Source: Asterella californica
Taxonomy: Eukaryota; Streptophyta; Marchantiopsida; Marchantiales; Aytoniaceae
Assembly (NCBI GenBank): GCA_036924285.1
Contig: JAYKYS010000007.1
Span: forward strand, 10,540,001 to 10,604,000
DNA: 64,000 nucleotides
Direction: 5' to 3'
The position numbers and the translations under genes were made by a program. Shown here in pieces: positions 1 to 12,301 of the stretch (position 1 is its first letter; each line of letters begins with the position of its first letter). Below the pieces are notes generated by a model. The model ran no database searches. It had not been told where the DNA came from and worked only from the letters and a program-made list of their open reading frames with translations.

Positions 1-2250
1 TAAACGCGAAGAGAATCCGGGTTACACTCAACTAGACTATCCACCATAGCCTGGAGCTTGAAGGCTCAACTCAAAGAACTAAGGCCTCCAAGCTCTACCT
101 GCGAAGTTTACCCCTAGTGGGCTCTCTCTCCAACTCGCCCTAACGGCACTAACGGCCTTACCGGGATGCGCCACTTCGCACTCGGTCAACCTAACCGAGG
201 TGCCCAAACTGACGTGACAATATATTGCATAGAATACAATTACACTGTGTACTTCCGTGTGGACTGTACCTGGCGAGACATGTTGTTGTGCGGAACAGAA
301 ACTGTGTTTTTCGTTATTATTTAATATATATATATATATAGTATATACACTTTTAAATATTTTATAAATATTAAATGAAACTCCGACTAATAATCACAAG
401 CAGATCTATACTCCATGAACGTATCCTCGCGCTTCCAGAAGTATACTCCTAGAGCAGATCTATACTCCATAAACCATGGTACGATATAATTATCAAATGA
501 TATTAACAATACTTTATTACCTACTTTTCCTGTCGGAAGGATTAGGAAGTAACTGCACTTGGAGTTCTGAAATGGTTTTTCTTGATTTCTTACGAAAATC
601 CAACTGCTGCCAAACCCCCGACGCGATTCCAAACGGGCTGGTCTTCACATGCAGAAAACAATTACCAGCGCATCATGAGTTTAAGATGATTGGTTTTATC
701 TTTCATGCGATGGCAATGGAATGTAAGCTTTCTTCTTGTAACTCCTGACGTGGATAGAGTTAAGTGTGTGTGACTGGAATTTTTGTTGCCACTTTCCTAT
801 ATGTTAATGCATTTATTTCTATCATCGAGATGTATACGAACATGAGAGTTCAAGTGATGAGGATCTTGAGCGTGAACCGAACACATATCATCTGAAATTT
901 TTTAACATGTAAGATGTGATGCAAACTCAAAGTGAAAGGATTTCAACACGTGGTTTATAAACAGAATGAAATAGTATCTGCGCATGAACGCACACGAGAA
1001 AATAACTGACTAACGTAAGAAGGGACGAGGCATGTGACATCAAAATGTGGTTTGTAGACGAAACCATACAACTAGCATAAAAAACCATATAGAACTAGTG
1101 TGCATGTGAAATCGAGCTCTGATTTAAGTTAAACCTAAATCAAGGTATGTTTACACAGCGTACAATATGCAAATCACGAGAAAAATAAATTCACTCTCAT
1201 CCAAAGATCCAGCCGCACTCTATACAGTATGGTGTGCAAGAAAATTTGACGTCCAGTCATCGAGCAAAACCACATCGATGTCCTATATACCACCTCTCCA
1301 AAACATCTTGGAGATCAACTAGTTCACCTTGCTTTGTTGCACGAGGTGTCTTGATGCACAAAATCCTACAAGAATTGTCATGGCCAGCTCATCTGTTGCA
1401 AAAAACACGTCCTCGTCTACTTAAACAGTATCACCGTGTCACTGGTGGCAAAGTCTCACCCATACTGGAAACATCTGAGGTGAAATTTGCTTGTGTTGTT
1501 GGAGCTCGCCACCAGATATCTCTCACTCATCGGTCGAAGATATTGGACACAAAATCACTTCAGACGTTATCACTCGTTCTTGCACTTGTTCGTTGTAATT
1601 GCTTTCAACTCGTGAGGACTGTCTCCACAGCTATTCCACATGGGTCTATCTGCCAATAATGCAAAAACTGAAATCAGCAACCAATGAGAAACAAACAGTT
1701 TTAGATCAAGAAAATGATAAGAAACGAAAGATTTGAATGAACACCATGAATTTCCACACATCTTGATAATGAAGTCGATCAAAAGTCAAGTGCTCGCTTC
1801 GAAGTGAAGCGCAACGAGAGTAAAACAACAATACGAGAAGTAAATGAAGCGATGCGGGAGTAAATTCGAGAGTAAATCGCTTCAAAGCAAAGCAAAGCGA
1901 GTTGAAGGTGAACTGTCCGAGAGGAACACATAGAAACCTACCGCTATATAACGATTGATTTTCTATATTCCATCTTGCCTAAAAAGACCGTTAGGTTCTC
2001 ACCGCACATGTGAACGAGCAGTATGAAGCATGCCAAGTCGATGATCCAAATTAACAAAATGCACTCCGAATCATGCTTGTTCAAGTTCTAGAAATCTGCC
2101 AGTTCGATGGTTCCATGTGTACATCCACATTCAGGTTTCAAGTCTCAAGACAAGCGGTTCTACATTCGAGCCGAGTATAAGTGTTTTTTATGCAATACCC
2201 TTTTCTACCATGTGCAATATCAAAGAGCCCATGTTCCGAACTAGGTTTTG
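1..2250. other. Intergenic, no confident gene
   Basis: No protein family is recognised on either strand. The stretch is AT-rich, with a (TA)n tract near 322-343 and an 18-bp direct repeat (399-416 and 453-470, both reading AGCAGATCTATACTCCAT). The only frame with a good plant start context is at 476, listed separately. The longer open frame at 1234-1659 has no recognisable domain and is probably chance. Confidence 0.6.
476..748 (+). CDS. Candidate small secreted cysteine-containing peptide (speculative)
   Basis: A 90-codon frame opens with ATG in a strong plant context (AAACCATGG). The first 25 residues look like a signal peptide: a hydrophobic run (ILTILYYLLFL) and then small residues (GLGS). 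The predicted mature part contains six cysteines, including one adjacent pair (NCCQ) and two near the C-terminus. Small secreted Cys peptides are common in plants, but six cysteines also arise by chance in a frame of this size, and no family pattern is recognised. It stands alone between repeats, with no visible intron or neighbouring gene. It may be a chance frame. Confidence 0.2.
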   Translation: MVRYNYQMILTILYYLLFLSEGLGSNCTWSSEMVFLDFLRKSNCCQTPDAIPNGLVFTCRKQLPAHHEFKMIGFIFHAMAMECKLSSCNS

Positions 2251-2254
2251 ACAA

Positions 2255-2757
2255 TTTCTAACGAGTTCCATGAAAGTACTTTAACATATTAAAGTAAGGC
2301 AACTCTTGCTCTTTATTATGAAATATTTAGAAGAACTTCGGAGAGTGAAAAGAAGAAATAATTCAGAGTTGTTTATATTCTCAACCATTAGACTAATTTC
2401 TTGTAACAAAGAACTTGTAGTGACCTCTACATAATATGAAATTACCATGTCATGACAAGTACATGTCGAGATCACGAATCACCTTCTTCATCATGATTGT
2501 AAGTGACCTTGGAAACGAGTTTCTAACGAGTTCCAGGAAAGTACTTTAACATATTAAAGTAAGGCAACTCTTGCTCTTTATTATGAAATATTTAGAAGAA
2601 CTTCGGAGAGTGAAAAGAAGAAATAATTCAGAGTTGTTTATATTCTCAACCATTAGACTAATTTCTTGTAACAAAAAACTTCTAGTGACCTCTACATTTA
2701 ATGAAATTACCATGTCATGACAAGTACATGTCGAGATCACGATCACCTCATCATCTA
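2255..2757. repeat. Tandem duplication, period about 265 bp
   Basis: Positions 2255-2500 are repeated almost exactly at 2520-2757, starting TTTCTAACGAGTTCCA in both copies. Differences are few: single-base changes and small indels near the distal end. The small open frames on the minus strand in both copies share the same C-terminal residues only because the DNA is duplicated. No coding role is supported. Confidence 0.9.
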
Positions 2758-2770
2758 CATTTCCTTGCTT

Positions 2771-3235
2771 ATTCACCTTTTCCATCTTTCGATCGAGGAG
2801 GCAAATATGCAAGAGTTTAATTTAATACCTAACCCTTTCTGTCGAAAGGGTTAGGTATTAAATTAAATTCAGTGTATACTTATGTCTTAATGAGCTAGGA
2901 CTCTCGGTCTTGTACGTTCTGAAGCATGGTACTCGGGTCAAGCATTATGGGTAAATTTTTTCTCTCCGTGTTTCTAGGCATGAGCTAACCGATAATATTT
3001 ATAAAATGTTTATAAAATATATATATATATTTAATATATATATATATATTCCACATAACATTAAAGGAACAGAGTTCATCCAGTATGCAAAGAACTCCGA
3101 GAACACTTCCAATGCCACCGCGTCTTCCCCGCTTGTCCTTTTCTCTTCCCCGGCCGGATGTATGCTTTGGATGCATATTAAGCAGCTTGCAAATATATCG
3201 CTAACGCTTCTCTCATCTCAGAGCCTCTGTCCCTA
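2771..3235 (+). repeat. DHR dispersed repeat, copy 1 (double-hairpin end)
   Basis: This copy starts with TTCACCTT and a short stem (TCCATC at 2781-2786, loop TTTC, GATCGA at 2791-2796). GCAAATATGCAA follows, then a perfect hairpin with 24-nt arms at 2816-2839 and 2844-2867 and loop TGTC, built on ATACCTAACCCTTT. The AT-rich body shares GAGCTAACCGATAAT and CATTAAAGGAACAGAGTTC with other copies and ends near GGATGCATATTA. Related copies lie at 5.59, 6.79, 7.6-7.98, 13.18, 46.1 and 57.1 kb. No coding capacity is seen; it is probably a non-autonomous mobile element of unknown class. Confidence 0.65.
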
Positions 3236-3254
3236 AGTCATAGGGAGTTTACAC

Positions 3255-4350
3255 CTGTTGCAACAATAGATGAAGATGATACAATGAAACCCTCATCTGT
3301 GGTCACTCGGTGGTGGACGAGGACTATTTTTGCTGCCCAATCGACATTGCTGGTGATGCTTACATTCAGAATACTAAAACCGCCCTTTCAACACACCAAA
3401 AGCTTGCTCAATGCAAACTTGACCTTAATCTAACTCTCAATGAATAGCATATGTTTTCCAGACAAATTTGTTATTAAAGCATAATGAGACATGAATCGTA
3501 TTTTTTTTTTAACTTGAGTCTCCTAGAGATAAGGATGACAACAGAAGCCATTAGGTAGAGGTCGAGACATGTTCTAAAAGTACTATGTGGTCTCTGGTGT
3601 GTGTAAAAAAAGCTGAAGTTCTAACACTGTGGAGTGTGATTCACCCGACTCTCCTGCAACTGATGTCAAGAAATCTTTCTTCTGTATCGCATAGACACTA
3701 CAATACTAACAATGGTATGTTGTTCTGTTGCAATATTCTGCATGTAAGTCTCTACATGACGAGGCTCTGATGCAGATGTGGTATCCATCTACAACATCAT
3801 GACAATTTGGTAAATCAACATTTCTACTAAAAATGTAATTCGCTAGCTCCTTTGCTGATCTTGTTGACCACTAAACAAAGAGTGACCCCATGATAACATT
3901 AACAGCTTGAAGTTGCAACACTTTTAGAGAAGTACTCTTGCCTCTCCTTTTTGAAAACGAGTCATGCATGTTGCAAGTCGTAGTAACGCTGCTCTCACTC
4001 TTTCTTCTATTGGGATCGTCTTCCGATAATGAGTATCGTGTCTAACAATGTACGGATCAAGCATACTCAAAATCTCCACAAATAAAGACTTCAAAACAGC
4101 ATCATCCAACGCTCGTCGTTGTAACTCTTCCGCACATACTCAAACCAGATGAGTGATTTAGGTTTAACCCACAAGGTGAAGTGTTCGGCTTGTTGAAGAT
4201 GTGTTACCACTAGTTGATGAGCACACAAGATAACTTTTGTAAGTGAGTCCTTCACGTCTTCATGAAGTTACACAAGCGTCAAGTCTTCTTCCTCAGACTC
4301 TTCAAAGCTCACCCTTCTGCAAAAAGATCAATAGTCATCATAACAGTTGT
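3255..4350 (-). pseudogene. Decayed PIF/Harbinger transposase (HARBI1/ALP1-like)
   Basis: Minus-strand fragments match the family order across several frames. Upstream (about 4110-4190) read WVKPKS, WFEYVRKSY and DERW, the typical N-terminal block. Positions 3924-4109 encode a frame containing LDPYIVRHDTHYR and IPIEERVRAALLRLAT, matching the conserved helical region before the DDE nuclease. Around 3400-3440 comes IEQAFGVLKGRF, the hallmark C-terminal block, then IVLVHHRVTTDE at about 3300-3330. These enzymes cut and paste Harbinger transposons, and domesticated relatives exist in plants. Here frameshifts and stops separate every block and the central part (about 3450-3900) is hard to read, so it is a dead copy. 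No terminal inverted repeats or second (Myb-like) ORF were identified. Confidence 0.75.
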
Positions 4351-5580
4351 GATAACTACGTCTATTATCCCTTGAGGATCTGCAGACGTAAAACAAGACG
4401 TTTACAGAAAAAATGACAAGTCAATACTCCACCAAACAATCAGAATATCCAGCAATACATAACATAACAAGCGTAACATGATTGTATGAAATAAACTATG
4501 AAGGCAGAAGCCCGAAATCAAAATATACTCGACCTATGACTACATCGGTTCAACTATTCCCTGAAAGAATTTGTTTGCAAACCAGCATAGAAACTCTGAA
4601 AACAGCTGTTTGATAGAAACCAAATATCACAAAAATACAAACGCAGTTAGAGGACCACAAACACATCCATATAAACATACCATTAAAAAATATCTACCAC
4701 TCCATACAAGATATAATATGTGAATGGTTGAGTTTTCACTTTTGCACTTCATAATTGCTGCATGAGGTTCCGAACATAAGCTCAGTGTCTACAAATTGAC
4801 TGCTTTACAAGCAAAATTATATATTTGTCCAGAGTGTTTCAGTTCAACAAGTATAAAAGTCCACATCTTTTATTTGTGGAATGCTTTTATCAAATAAGTA
4901 TAGTGCATCGTCACGATAGCTCATGCATATCAAAATCCAAAAATGATGGTTCGCTTTTCTCTTGAACTCCTTTATCGAGACTCAAAATGTGACACCAGAG
5001 GACATCAAGAACATATGTTTTTTACAGTGTTGCTTCCATTGCAAATATAGATATTATGAAATCATAGAATAAATTATATAAATATATATTTGAGGTATAT
5101 AATATGAACTTGGACACGAAACACCCACTTGTTATACAATTAGAATCACTTTCTTATATCTTGTATATTCGTACGATAAAATATATCATTCTGTTTATTA
5201 GTATGAATAAAAAAATAAAATTGTATTGTTAATTAAATTAATACCCTTATGAATTATGATCGTTCACAAAAAATCCAGCTGTTATTGATGGAACATAGAA
5301 GAAATATGCATCCCAACTCCACTTCATGACAAAGAGAAACAAGAAGAAAAACGAGAGAATCGGTAAAAATATTCAAGGACCTCATACTAGGTGTAACATC
5401 AAAGTCAACATCGTTTTTCATCTCTATTATTTTTTCACTCGTATAATGGATCCTTGGCATACATTGTTTTCCATTGCACTTTTCTTGCTTATCCTTAAGT
5501 TGAATAGACATTTAGTCCATATAAAAGATAATATCGGTTCTTCATTTTTATTTTGTTTTCAGAGGAATTTATATTTAATA
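4351..5580. other. Intergenic, nothing recognised
   Basis: AT-rich DNA with no recognisable coding block. The overlapping small frames around 5254-5640 show no family features. The Harbinger remnant upstream might extend slightly into this stretch, but this cannot be shown by eye. Confidence 0.5.
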
Positions 5581-5584
5581 TTTC

Positions 5585-5640
5585 TGAAATTACACTTCCA
5601 TCTTCGGATGGACAAGGTGAACATGCATATGCAAGCTTCC
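5585..5640 (-). repeat. DHR repeat fragment, copy 6 (reverse)
   Basis: A perfect hairpin TCCATC-TTCG-GATGGA occupies 5597-5612. It is followed by AAGGTGAACATGCATATGCAAGC, the reverse complement of the TTCACCTT flank seen at copy 1. Only the hairpin-1 end is convincing; the hairpin-2 part is not recognisable here. Confidence 0.45.
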
Positions 5641-6789
5641 TGACTATTCTTCCTCCTCCGTGGATGGATATCAGTGCGATAACGTCCATGCATGGAAACA
5701 AAAAGCTAATGTTGAGTAATTTCTGCGCCAATCCTTTTGTGCTCTTCTGGAATGTCATAGGCCACATGTCGTTTGCTCAAGTTCCAAACGCGAAGTGGCA
5801 AACCTAAATGAGTGTGGGACCTCAGATACAAGACAAAATTTGCTCTACCATGCTTTATTGTTACTCAGTTAATGTCGACTTCTTTACGGCAGTTGGTCTC
5901 CACCTTGAGTCAGTGTTCGGGTAAGTTTCTAGGAAAGAACGGCATCTTTTCTCGAGGAAAAAGCGCCACATAACGGGAATAAATTTTGGCCTCCAAAACC
6001 TTTCAGGGAACCCAACAAAATCCTGAAACTTTCAGCATATCATTTTAACACTTTCCGCTTCTTTCCATAGAAACTTTGTTCCCTCTGAAATTCTGGAAAT
6101 TCCCGTTTGCTACCAATTTAGTTCCGAAACATAGACTTTTCCTTCCTAAATGCGGTTTCTCTTTTGTGCGTTTTGCTGTTCGGTACTATACTTCGATTGT
6201 GAAAACCATAAAGGAAGGTGAAATGTTTTTTTCGTGTAGCGAGATGTACTTATGGAGTCGTGGTGAAAACCAAAAAGTGAAAAATGTAACAAGAAGAAAA
6301 ATTAGATCCAGTAGTCATAAAAATATAATTAAAAGTTAAAAAGTTAAGAAAATCACTAACGCATAGCTTTGCAATTCCACTGCAAGCGGAACTCCATGTT
6401 ATTATTGTAATCATACTCATCAGTACTTGTTAATCATCAGTACTTGTTAATCATAAGTGAATGTTCTCCAGATTGTAGTTAGCATTGAGTATTAAACACG
6501 CTGGTACCAGTAATCAGGGCACACATCAATGAAATATTACACCTTTGGCACCATCGTTTATTCCTTACACCTCTTAACTTCACTGGGAATTACTTTTGGA
6601 AAACGAACGTCAAACCATAGACAACTCGTTGTTCCAACCAGAGAAGGAATTTATTTCATTCAGAGAGAATGCATTAATTCATATCTGTTTTGCACCAAGA
6701 TGTCGGACTTGAACTTTTGGAAGAGTATGTGGGTGTGACTGAGCTTGCATTAAAACAAGAGCACTAGGTATATTCCTCTCTTCCAAAGG
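5641..6789. other. Intergenic, nothing recognised
   Basis: No domain or family match on either strand. A short direct repeat of ATCAGTACTTGTTAATCAT lies around 6418-6452. The short open frames at 6076 and 6529 lack recognisable features. Confidence 0.5.
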
Positions 6790-7345
6790 TGGTTTAATTT
6801 ATTACATACCTCTCTGTCATGTAGGGTTAGGTGTAACAAATAATCTGTTGATTATTTGATTATTTGATATGAGCAGGTTGCAGCACTTACATCTCCCAAG
6901 GTGCATCCAGACTTTCTTTACCTATGGGTTAAGCTTGACTCTTTTCTCAAGTGTTGTCCAGCTAACATATAACAATTAGAGAATAATTTAATTCTTATTT
7001 ATTTACGATATAATTAATATCTAACATATATATCTTTTCATATATCATTAAAAGAGCAAAAGTTCATCGAGCATGGATATTTGGATGATTTTTGAATCTA
7101 TCCGCATCTCTCAATTTGGATTACATATCGCAGTTAGAACAGATAATTTTCTTACATTATTTTAGTCTAGAACTTATATATGATTTTGTTAATTTTATTA
7201 TTAGAACAACATAAACGTTCCTTAAAGTTGATCAAGCATGGATATATTTACAGTGCCTGGCCCTTGTCCGTGCCAAATACACCCCAAGATCTTCACTCTG
7301 CGCTTGTCCTTTTTCTTCCGTCTGGCTGAAACTCTAGGTTGCATC
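6790..7345 (+). repeat. DHR repeat, copy 3 (diverged)
   Basis: A degenerate hairpin 2 (TTTAATTTATTACATACC ... GGGTTAGGTGTAAC) at about 6793-6845 is followed by an AT-rich body. The body contains CATTAAAAGAGCAAAAGTTC and TCATCGAGCATGGATAT (about 7045-7080), shared with the copy at 57 kb. The segment around GAGCATGGATAT is partly repeated at about 7230-7250. The end (TTGTCC...CTTCCGTCTGG, about 7310) resembles the end of copy 1. Confidence 0.5.
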
Positions 7346-7599
7346 TGTATATAATATCATTGAGTTTTCTTTCTGAGAATTTGCAATACTTGATACTACA
7401 TTTATGACTGTTTTCTTTTATCTATATACATAACACTCTTTCTGGGGAGTTCGGGTCTGCATAAAAAATAACTACATTATCTTTTTTAAGAAACTTTGTG
7501 ATTTTCTAATGAAGTAAAGACCTTGCTGGGACGGAAGGCCTAACCCCCTATAAAATACACTATCTATACAAGGAGAGTTCTCTAAATAATAGTGACTGT

Positions 7600-7985
7600 A
7601 ATAGTACAATAAATTCACCTCAAGCATAAAAACAACTGAATATGCATGCAAGATCAACTTTGGGAAACTTTTGTCCGTTTGTTATTATCAGAAAAATATA
7701 TAGATATGAAATAAAATTTTCGAAAATCTTTTATACCAAGTTGGAAATTGTTTTTAAGTATTTATAAATATTAAGTGATAAGTAACCTGGGGACACGAAA
7801 AGATCCAAAAAGAATCGATAAAACGAGAGCTAACAAACACGCTTTTGAAACTACATATCCAAACTTCATCTCAAAACAAATCATATTTTCTTTATTGTTT
7901 AAGTTATCACTTAATCTCTTTTTAAAAAGTTAGATAATAAAATAAACCTTTGCATATTTGCCTCCTCCATCAGAAGATGGAACAG
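7600..7985 (-). repeat. DHR repeat, copy 4 (reverse)
   Basis: Read on the minus strand, this begins with the short stem TCCATC/GATGGA (7968-7973 and 7978-7983). GAGGAGGCAAATATGCAA follows, identical to copy 1, and then a degenerate hairpin 2 (about 7905-7942). On the plus strand the far side shares ACTTTTG and TTATTATCAGAAAAAT-like sequence with the copy at 46 kb. Confidence 0.6.
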
Positions 7986-10900
7986 GTGAGTATGTATGAA
8001 CAACTGAAACAACAAAACCGGAAGTGTTCGACTCATCTCCGATCGGGTGGAGCAGAGCTGCAAACTAGCACAATCAGAACTCTTCTAGGACTCGGTGGAG
8101 TAGAGTTGCAAGAAGGCAAAACCAGCACAATCAGAACTCACCTGCCCGGACTGGTTAGAATAGAGGTGCATAATTGTACTCCATAGAGTTCTTCTAAATG
8201 TAACCGCTTCGGAAAGAAGCTCATCATAAAAGGAAAAACTGACTTTCTAAATTCACAAGCAGACAAGCTTCTTGATTTTTGATTCGTTTCTTCAAGCATT
8301 CAAAATCGTAGAAGCAACCAGAAGGTTTCACTACTATCTCACAAATGGACTTAAGGGAGAATAGTCTAAGTAGAGTATATTGAATATGCATGCGCGATGA
8401 ATATTCATATTCCTGCACCAGGAAAACCTTTGTTATGCTATGTAAAACTGGATAGGTTATCAACCGAAAGATTAAAGGTGTAAACCATTTTTATAAAGAT
8501 CAACTTTTGATAGAAAGTCTGAGCAAAAATCCGTCATCATGTTTCACTACAATCTCTGAAATATATCGAAATCTACTCGAAGCTTGCACATACTGTAGCG
8601 ATAGCAGCACTTGTACTTGGACATCAGCTCAACCAACAAACTTTTGGTTTGTATTTCGTATACTTTTCTAGCATCACAATGTTCTTTTCAGGGAAGCTAA
8701 ATTTCCTTGAGGTGGTGTAAATCGAGACAAGAGAGAAAACAACAGGGAAGTCTTTGGTTTTCAAATTATTAGATGTATAAAAGGTAAAAAGTACATTGAA
8801 TCTCTAAAAATATAAATAAATAAATCATTCACTACTGAATGATTAAGAAAATAGTTTAGATGATTCTAAATTAGATTGGCAAATAATTGATTAGTCTGGG
8901 AATCTAATCATTTTCTTGATCGAACCTCACTCTACCATACCTAAAACTTTAAACTGCCATAACTCCTTCAATACATGCATCATTTCAGTTCAAGAACCAA
9001 AATTAATCTACTTGACGAGCCATACATGATGGTGTGCTCAGACTGCCATGATTAATAAGTTAAAATTTTGCTCTCCAGATCTCTTTTATTGACCCAAGAC
9101 ACGAAATCGTGCACCAACCCAAGAGACAAGTACAAATTGCTAGAAGTTAGAACCAAACCTATCACTAAAAATGAGTAAAAATGCTAATTCCATCGAGAAA
9201 CCGAAACAACAACACAAGAAAAGTCTCCATAGCACACACAAGCAAAAGGGAGGGTTCGAATAATAAATAAATGTAGCCACACTCGAGCTCCCCGAGCCAC
9301 ACACCTCAACAAGAAAAATACCAGAAAGCAATGATGTAGTCTTTCACATCGATCCTGCCACACAACGTTTGTTCTCTTCCTTCAGAGTGCTAAGCCATTG
9401 AGTCCAACTTTTATGCGTATTGGAAGTCCTATGCATACATTGACAATTTGAGATCCACGATACAAGAGATCTTTTTATACCTTTAGTGGGATTTAAGGAT
9501 TCCTTCCCACTAAACATAAATTTCAGTTATTTTCAAGATACTTGTAGTCAAGAAACTGAGAACATGACAAATATTCTAATTATCTAGTATGGTATGCATA
9601 TGGAAGGAATTATTGTGAACACTTTTTCTTATTCTTGGATCAATTTGACAAAAAAGTACTCCTGAGAATTCAGGCTCAGTGAGAGGAGGTCACTGGGAGC
9701 TGATTGTGAGTTATATGAATAAGCTCCACGGATGATGCAAAAAGAAATGGAAAAGAAACATTAAGTCTAATGAGAACTATTCAACTACTAAATATCCAGT
9801 GAGGTTTTGTAGGCACAAATTCTAGAGCATGTATTTCCACTCTGAAAAATATTGGAGAAATTTGCAACTCCATAATTAACTTTACAATGCATAATCCAGA
9901 GAAACATATTGATACATATATTCATCGACACATGTCACATTCATAAACGTGATAATGGCCATGTAGGAATGCTAACTGATATTATTTTTATTTAATAGCA
10001 TTCACGCTGAAAAGGTTCCATTAAAGAAAGCAAAGTGTTTGGATATACTCTATAGCTAAGCTCTATGATGCATAGTCGATTAAAATGTATATGCAAACTA
10101 TTCTAGGTACATCCTTTTGATGTAAACTTCCAATTTCACTATAAAAGGATGAAAATGAATATCATTTTTTCTTCTTAGTGTAGAAGAGGATATTTTTGAG
10201 AAAGACTCAGTTAGACTACCCGAATTTCTCCGGAATATTCGGTTTATTTTGGGTGGTGTGAAAATAAAAAGTTTGGCTATTTTGGGTAAAAAGCTTCCAT
10301 GCCTATGGAATGTTTTCATGCTTGGGTTTGGATGAAAAAGCATCTCACGACAGTGAAAGTTTTATAGGCTGAAAGGAGAAAAGATGAGGGTTGTTTCGAA
10401 GCTTGGAGAGCAAAAGTTTGGAAGCCTGAGGAAGCTTTTGGCAAAAAGACATGTTTCAAGAGGGTGCTTTTGTAAAAAGCTTTTGAGTTCTTTGAGAAAA
10501 AGATTTTTAAGGGATTTTGATCTAACAGAACTTCCTCCAGACAGCTCGATTGGGAAGTTTGTTTGTCTCATTTGAAAGCAAGAATGGTTTCTAAGGCAAT
10601 TTAAATCACTAGGTTTGCAGCTATACTCGAGGCGTGACAAAGATTTCAAGTTTTCTGGTTAAGAGTTCTGGGAGGTGGAGATTTCTCCGACACCCCTCGT
10701 GTAACAAACAATACGATAACTTCTTATTGTGGTGGTCACCCCTCTCCACGTAGAGCTTATGATAGAAAGAAATCATTCTCTTATTGAATAATATGGTCTG
10801 ATGTAAGAGCCATACATTTAGAGCTTATGAGAGAAAGAAATCGTTCTCTTATTGAATAATAAGGTCTGATGTAAGAGCCATACTTTTGTTTTATCCGCTC

Positions 10901-12254
10901 CACTAACAACTAGGGTGCCAATATTGATAGTTTTCTTGCTGACTAAACAAGAAGTCCGGTGAAGATCGTCTTGTATGCATGTGATCACAATGTACGAATA
11001 ACGCTGTATAAATTTTCAAGTGGATCACTATTAGAATTAGATTCATTGCAGCTCAAACAACTATCATATTGTACCTCAACAGTTCATGATCGATAGAACC
11101 TAGACCTACTTTGGTTCCAAGACGATTTACCGGTTTCATTGCTGACATTAACAACCTTTAATCCTCGATGATGTTTCAGAAATATATTGTACCTCAATAT
11201 ATAGTTCATTATAGGTATAACTATATATCACTACCGACAATCATAATCTCCAATCCTCGGGATTCAAAGTTTTTTGGTTGAGGTCACTCTGCACCCGTTG
11301 TTCATACTAGAGTAAGTCTGCAGTCCATATCTCCAAAGAGGTTTTGTCATCTCACTCCCACGATTTTGGTTTTCTCTAAATTTTTTTCCGTTTCACATAA
11401 TGGAGTGTGATCTCGTTTGAATATCTAAAAATAAATGCTTCGATGGGATTGATCACGTGTATCTTGTCTCTTCTCCTCAACAATAGGGGTGTGAAAGTTG
11501 GAACCATTTCGGAGAGAGGGAGTTATGACTGCTACCAGACGTCCACGGTTGTTTTTTTTAACGAAGTTTCACTCCTTTTGCAGTGATGAATCTACTGCTC
11601 TAACTACTTACTCTCAATATCAGAACAGGAACGAAATTAATATAGAAATCACAATGTCTATTGCCAAAGAGGAACTAGAATGCGTCGCGGTTGTATACAA
11701 AGTTACCCGCTCAGAAATTATGGCATTTGCTCTTGTCCGGTGGTGATGAATATTTCCTGTTAACACTACTGACACTCCTTAATATCATGAAATATCATCC
11801 CCAAGAGTGCAGCTTATAAATCCGTCCAAATCCATTACTCTTTATCTCGGTAGACAATGTTCGCTTCTGCACATTGTTGCCATCACGTTTTCATCCCTCT
11901 TGCTTAATAAATGGTTGATGAAGATATGTTAGAACTAGGGAGATGATTTTCTTTTCTTTCTTGAAGAACACAAAATAGAATTCTTATTCATGTATTCTCT
12001 GTCTCTGAGAGCTCAGAATAAGCGTGTCATCCAAAACATGAATGAACGATTAAAGATTCGAATGAGGATGCAAACGTGTTGGTACACTTTGGATTTCAAA
12101 CGGGCTCTTATGTAAGATAGTTATATGTACCGTGGATGGTTAACTTTTTGAAGAAAGTTCGTTTGTCTTTCTAACCTTGAACCACATGGTGCTTAAGGAT
12201 TGATTCTGGATTCTAATGTACAATCTTATTGGCATTTTAGAGAAATGTCCTCGA
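7986..12254. other. Intergenic, no confident gene
   Basis: This 4.3-kb AT-rich stretch holds no recognisable protein family. Opposed open frames at 10362-10649 (minus) and 10384-10575 (plus) overlap and look like chance. The only clear structure is the 68-bp tandem duplication at 10753-10888, listed separately. Confidence 0.5.
10753..10888. repeat. Tandem duplication, 68-bp unit x2
   Basis: GAGCTTATGATAGAAAGAAA starts at 10753 and recurs with a few substitutions at 10821. Both units end with GTAAGAGCCATAC. The copies are very similar, suggesting recent duplication. Confidence 0.9.
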
Positions 12255-12301
12255 AAGTCTGAATTTAACTTCAATTTACTATTGAAGTTAAATTCAGACT
12301 T
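12255..12301. repeat. Perfect 21-nt-arm hairpin
   Basis: Positions 12255-12275 and 12281-12301 are exact reverse complements (21 of 21), with a 5-nt loop TTACT. The arm contains CTGAATTTAACTTCAAT. It could be a foldback-element remnant or the stem of a transcribed hairpin; the sequence does not decide. Confidence 0.9.

Noticed and set aside
2281..2812. Two similar minus-strand open frames suggesting a gene pair
   Set aside because: They are by-products of the 265-bp tandem duplication and have no domain features.
10362..10649. Opposed frames with Leu/Arg/Lys-rich proteins
   Set aside because: They overlap on opposite strands, have biased simple composition, and match no family.
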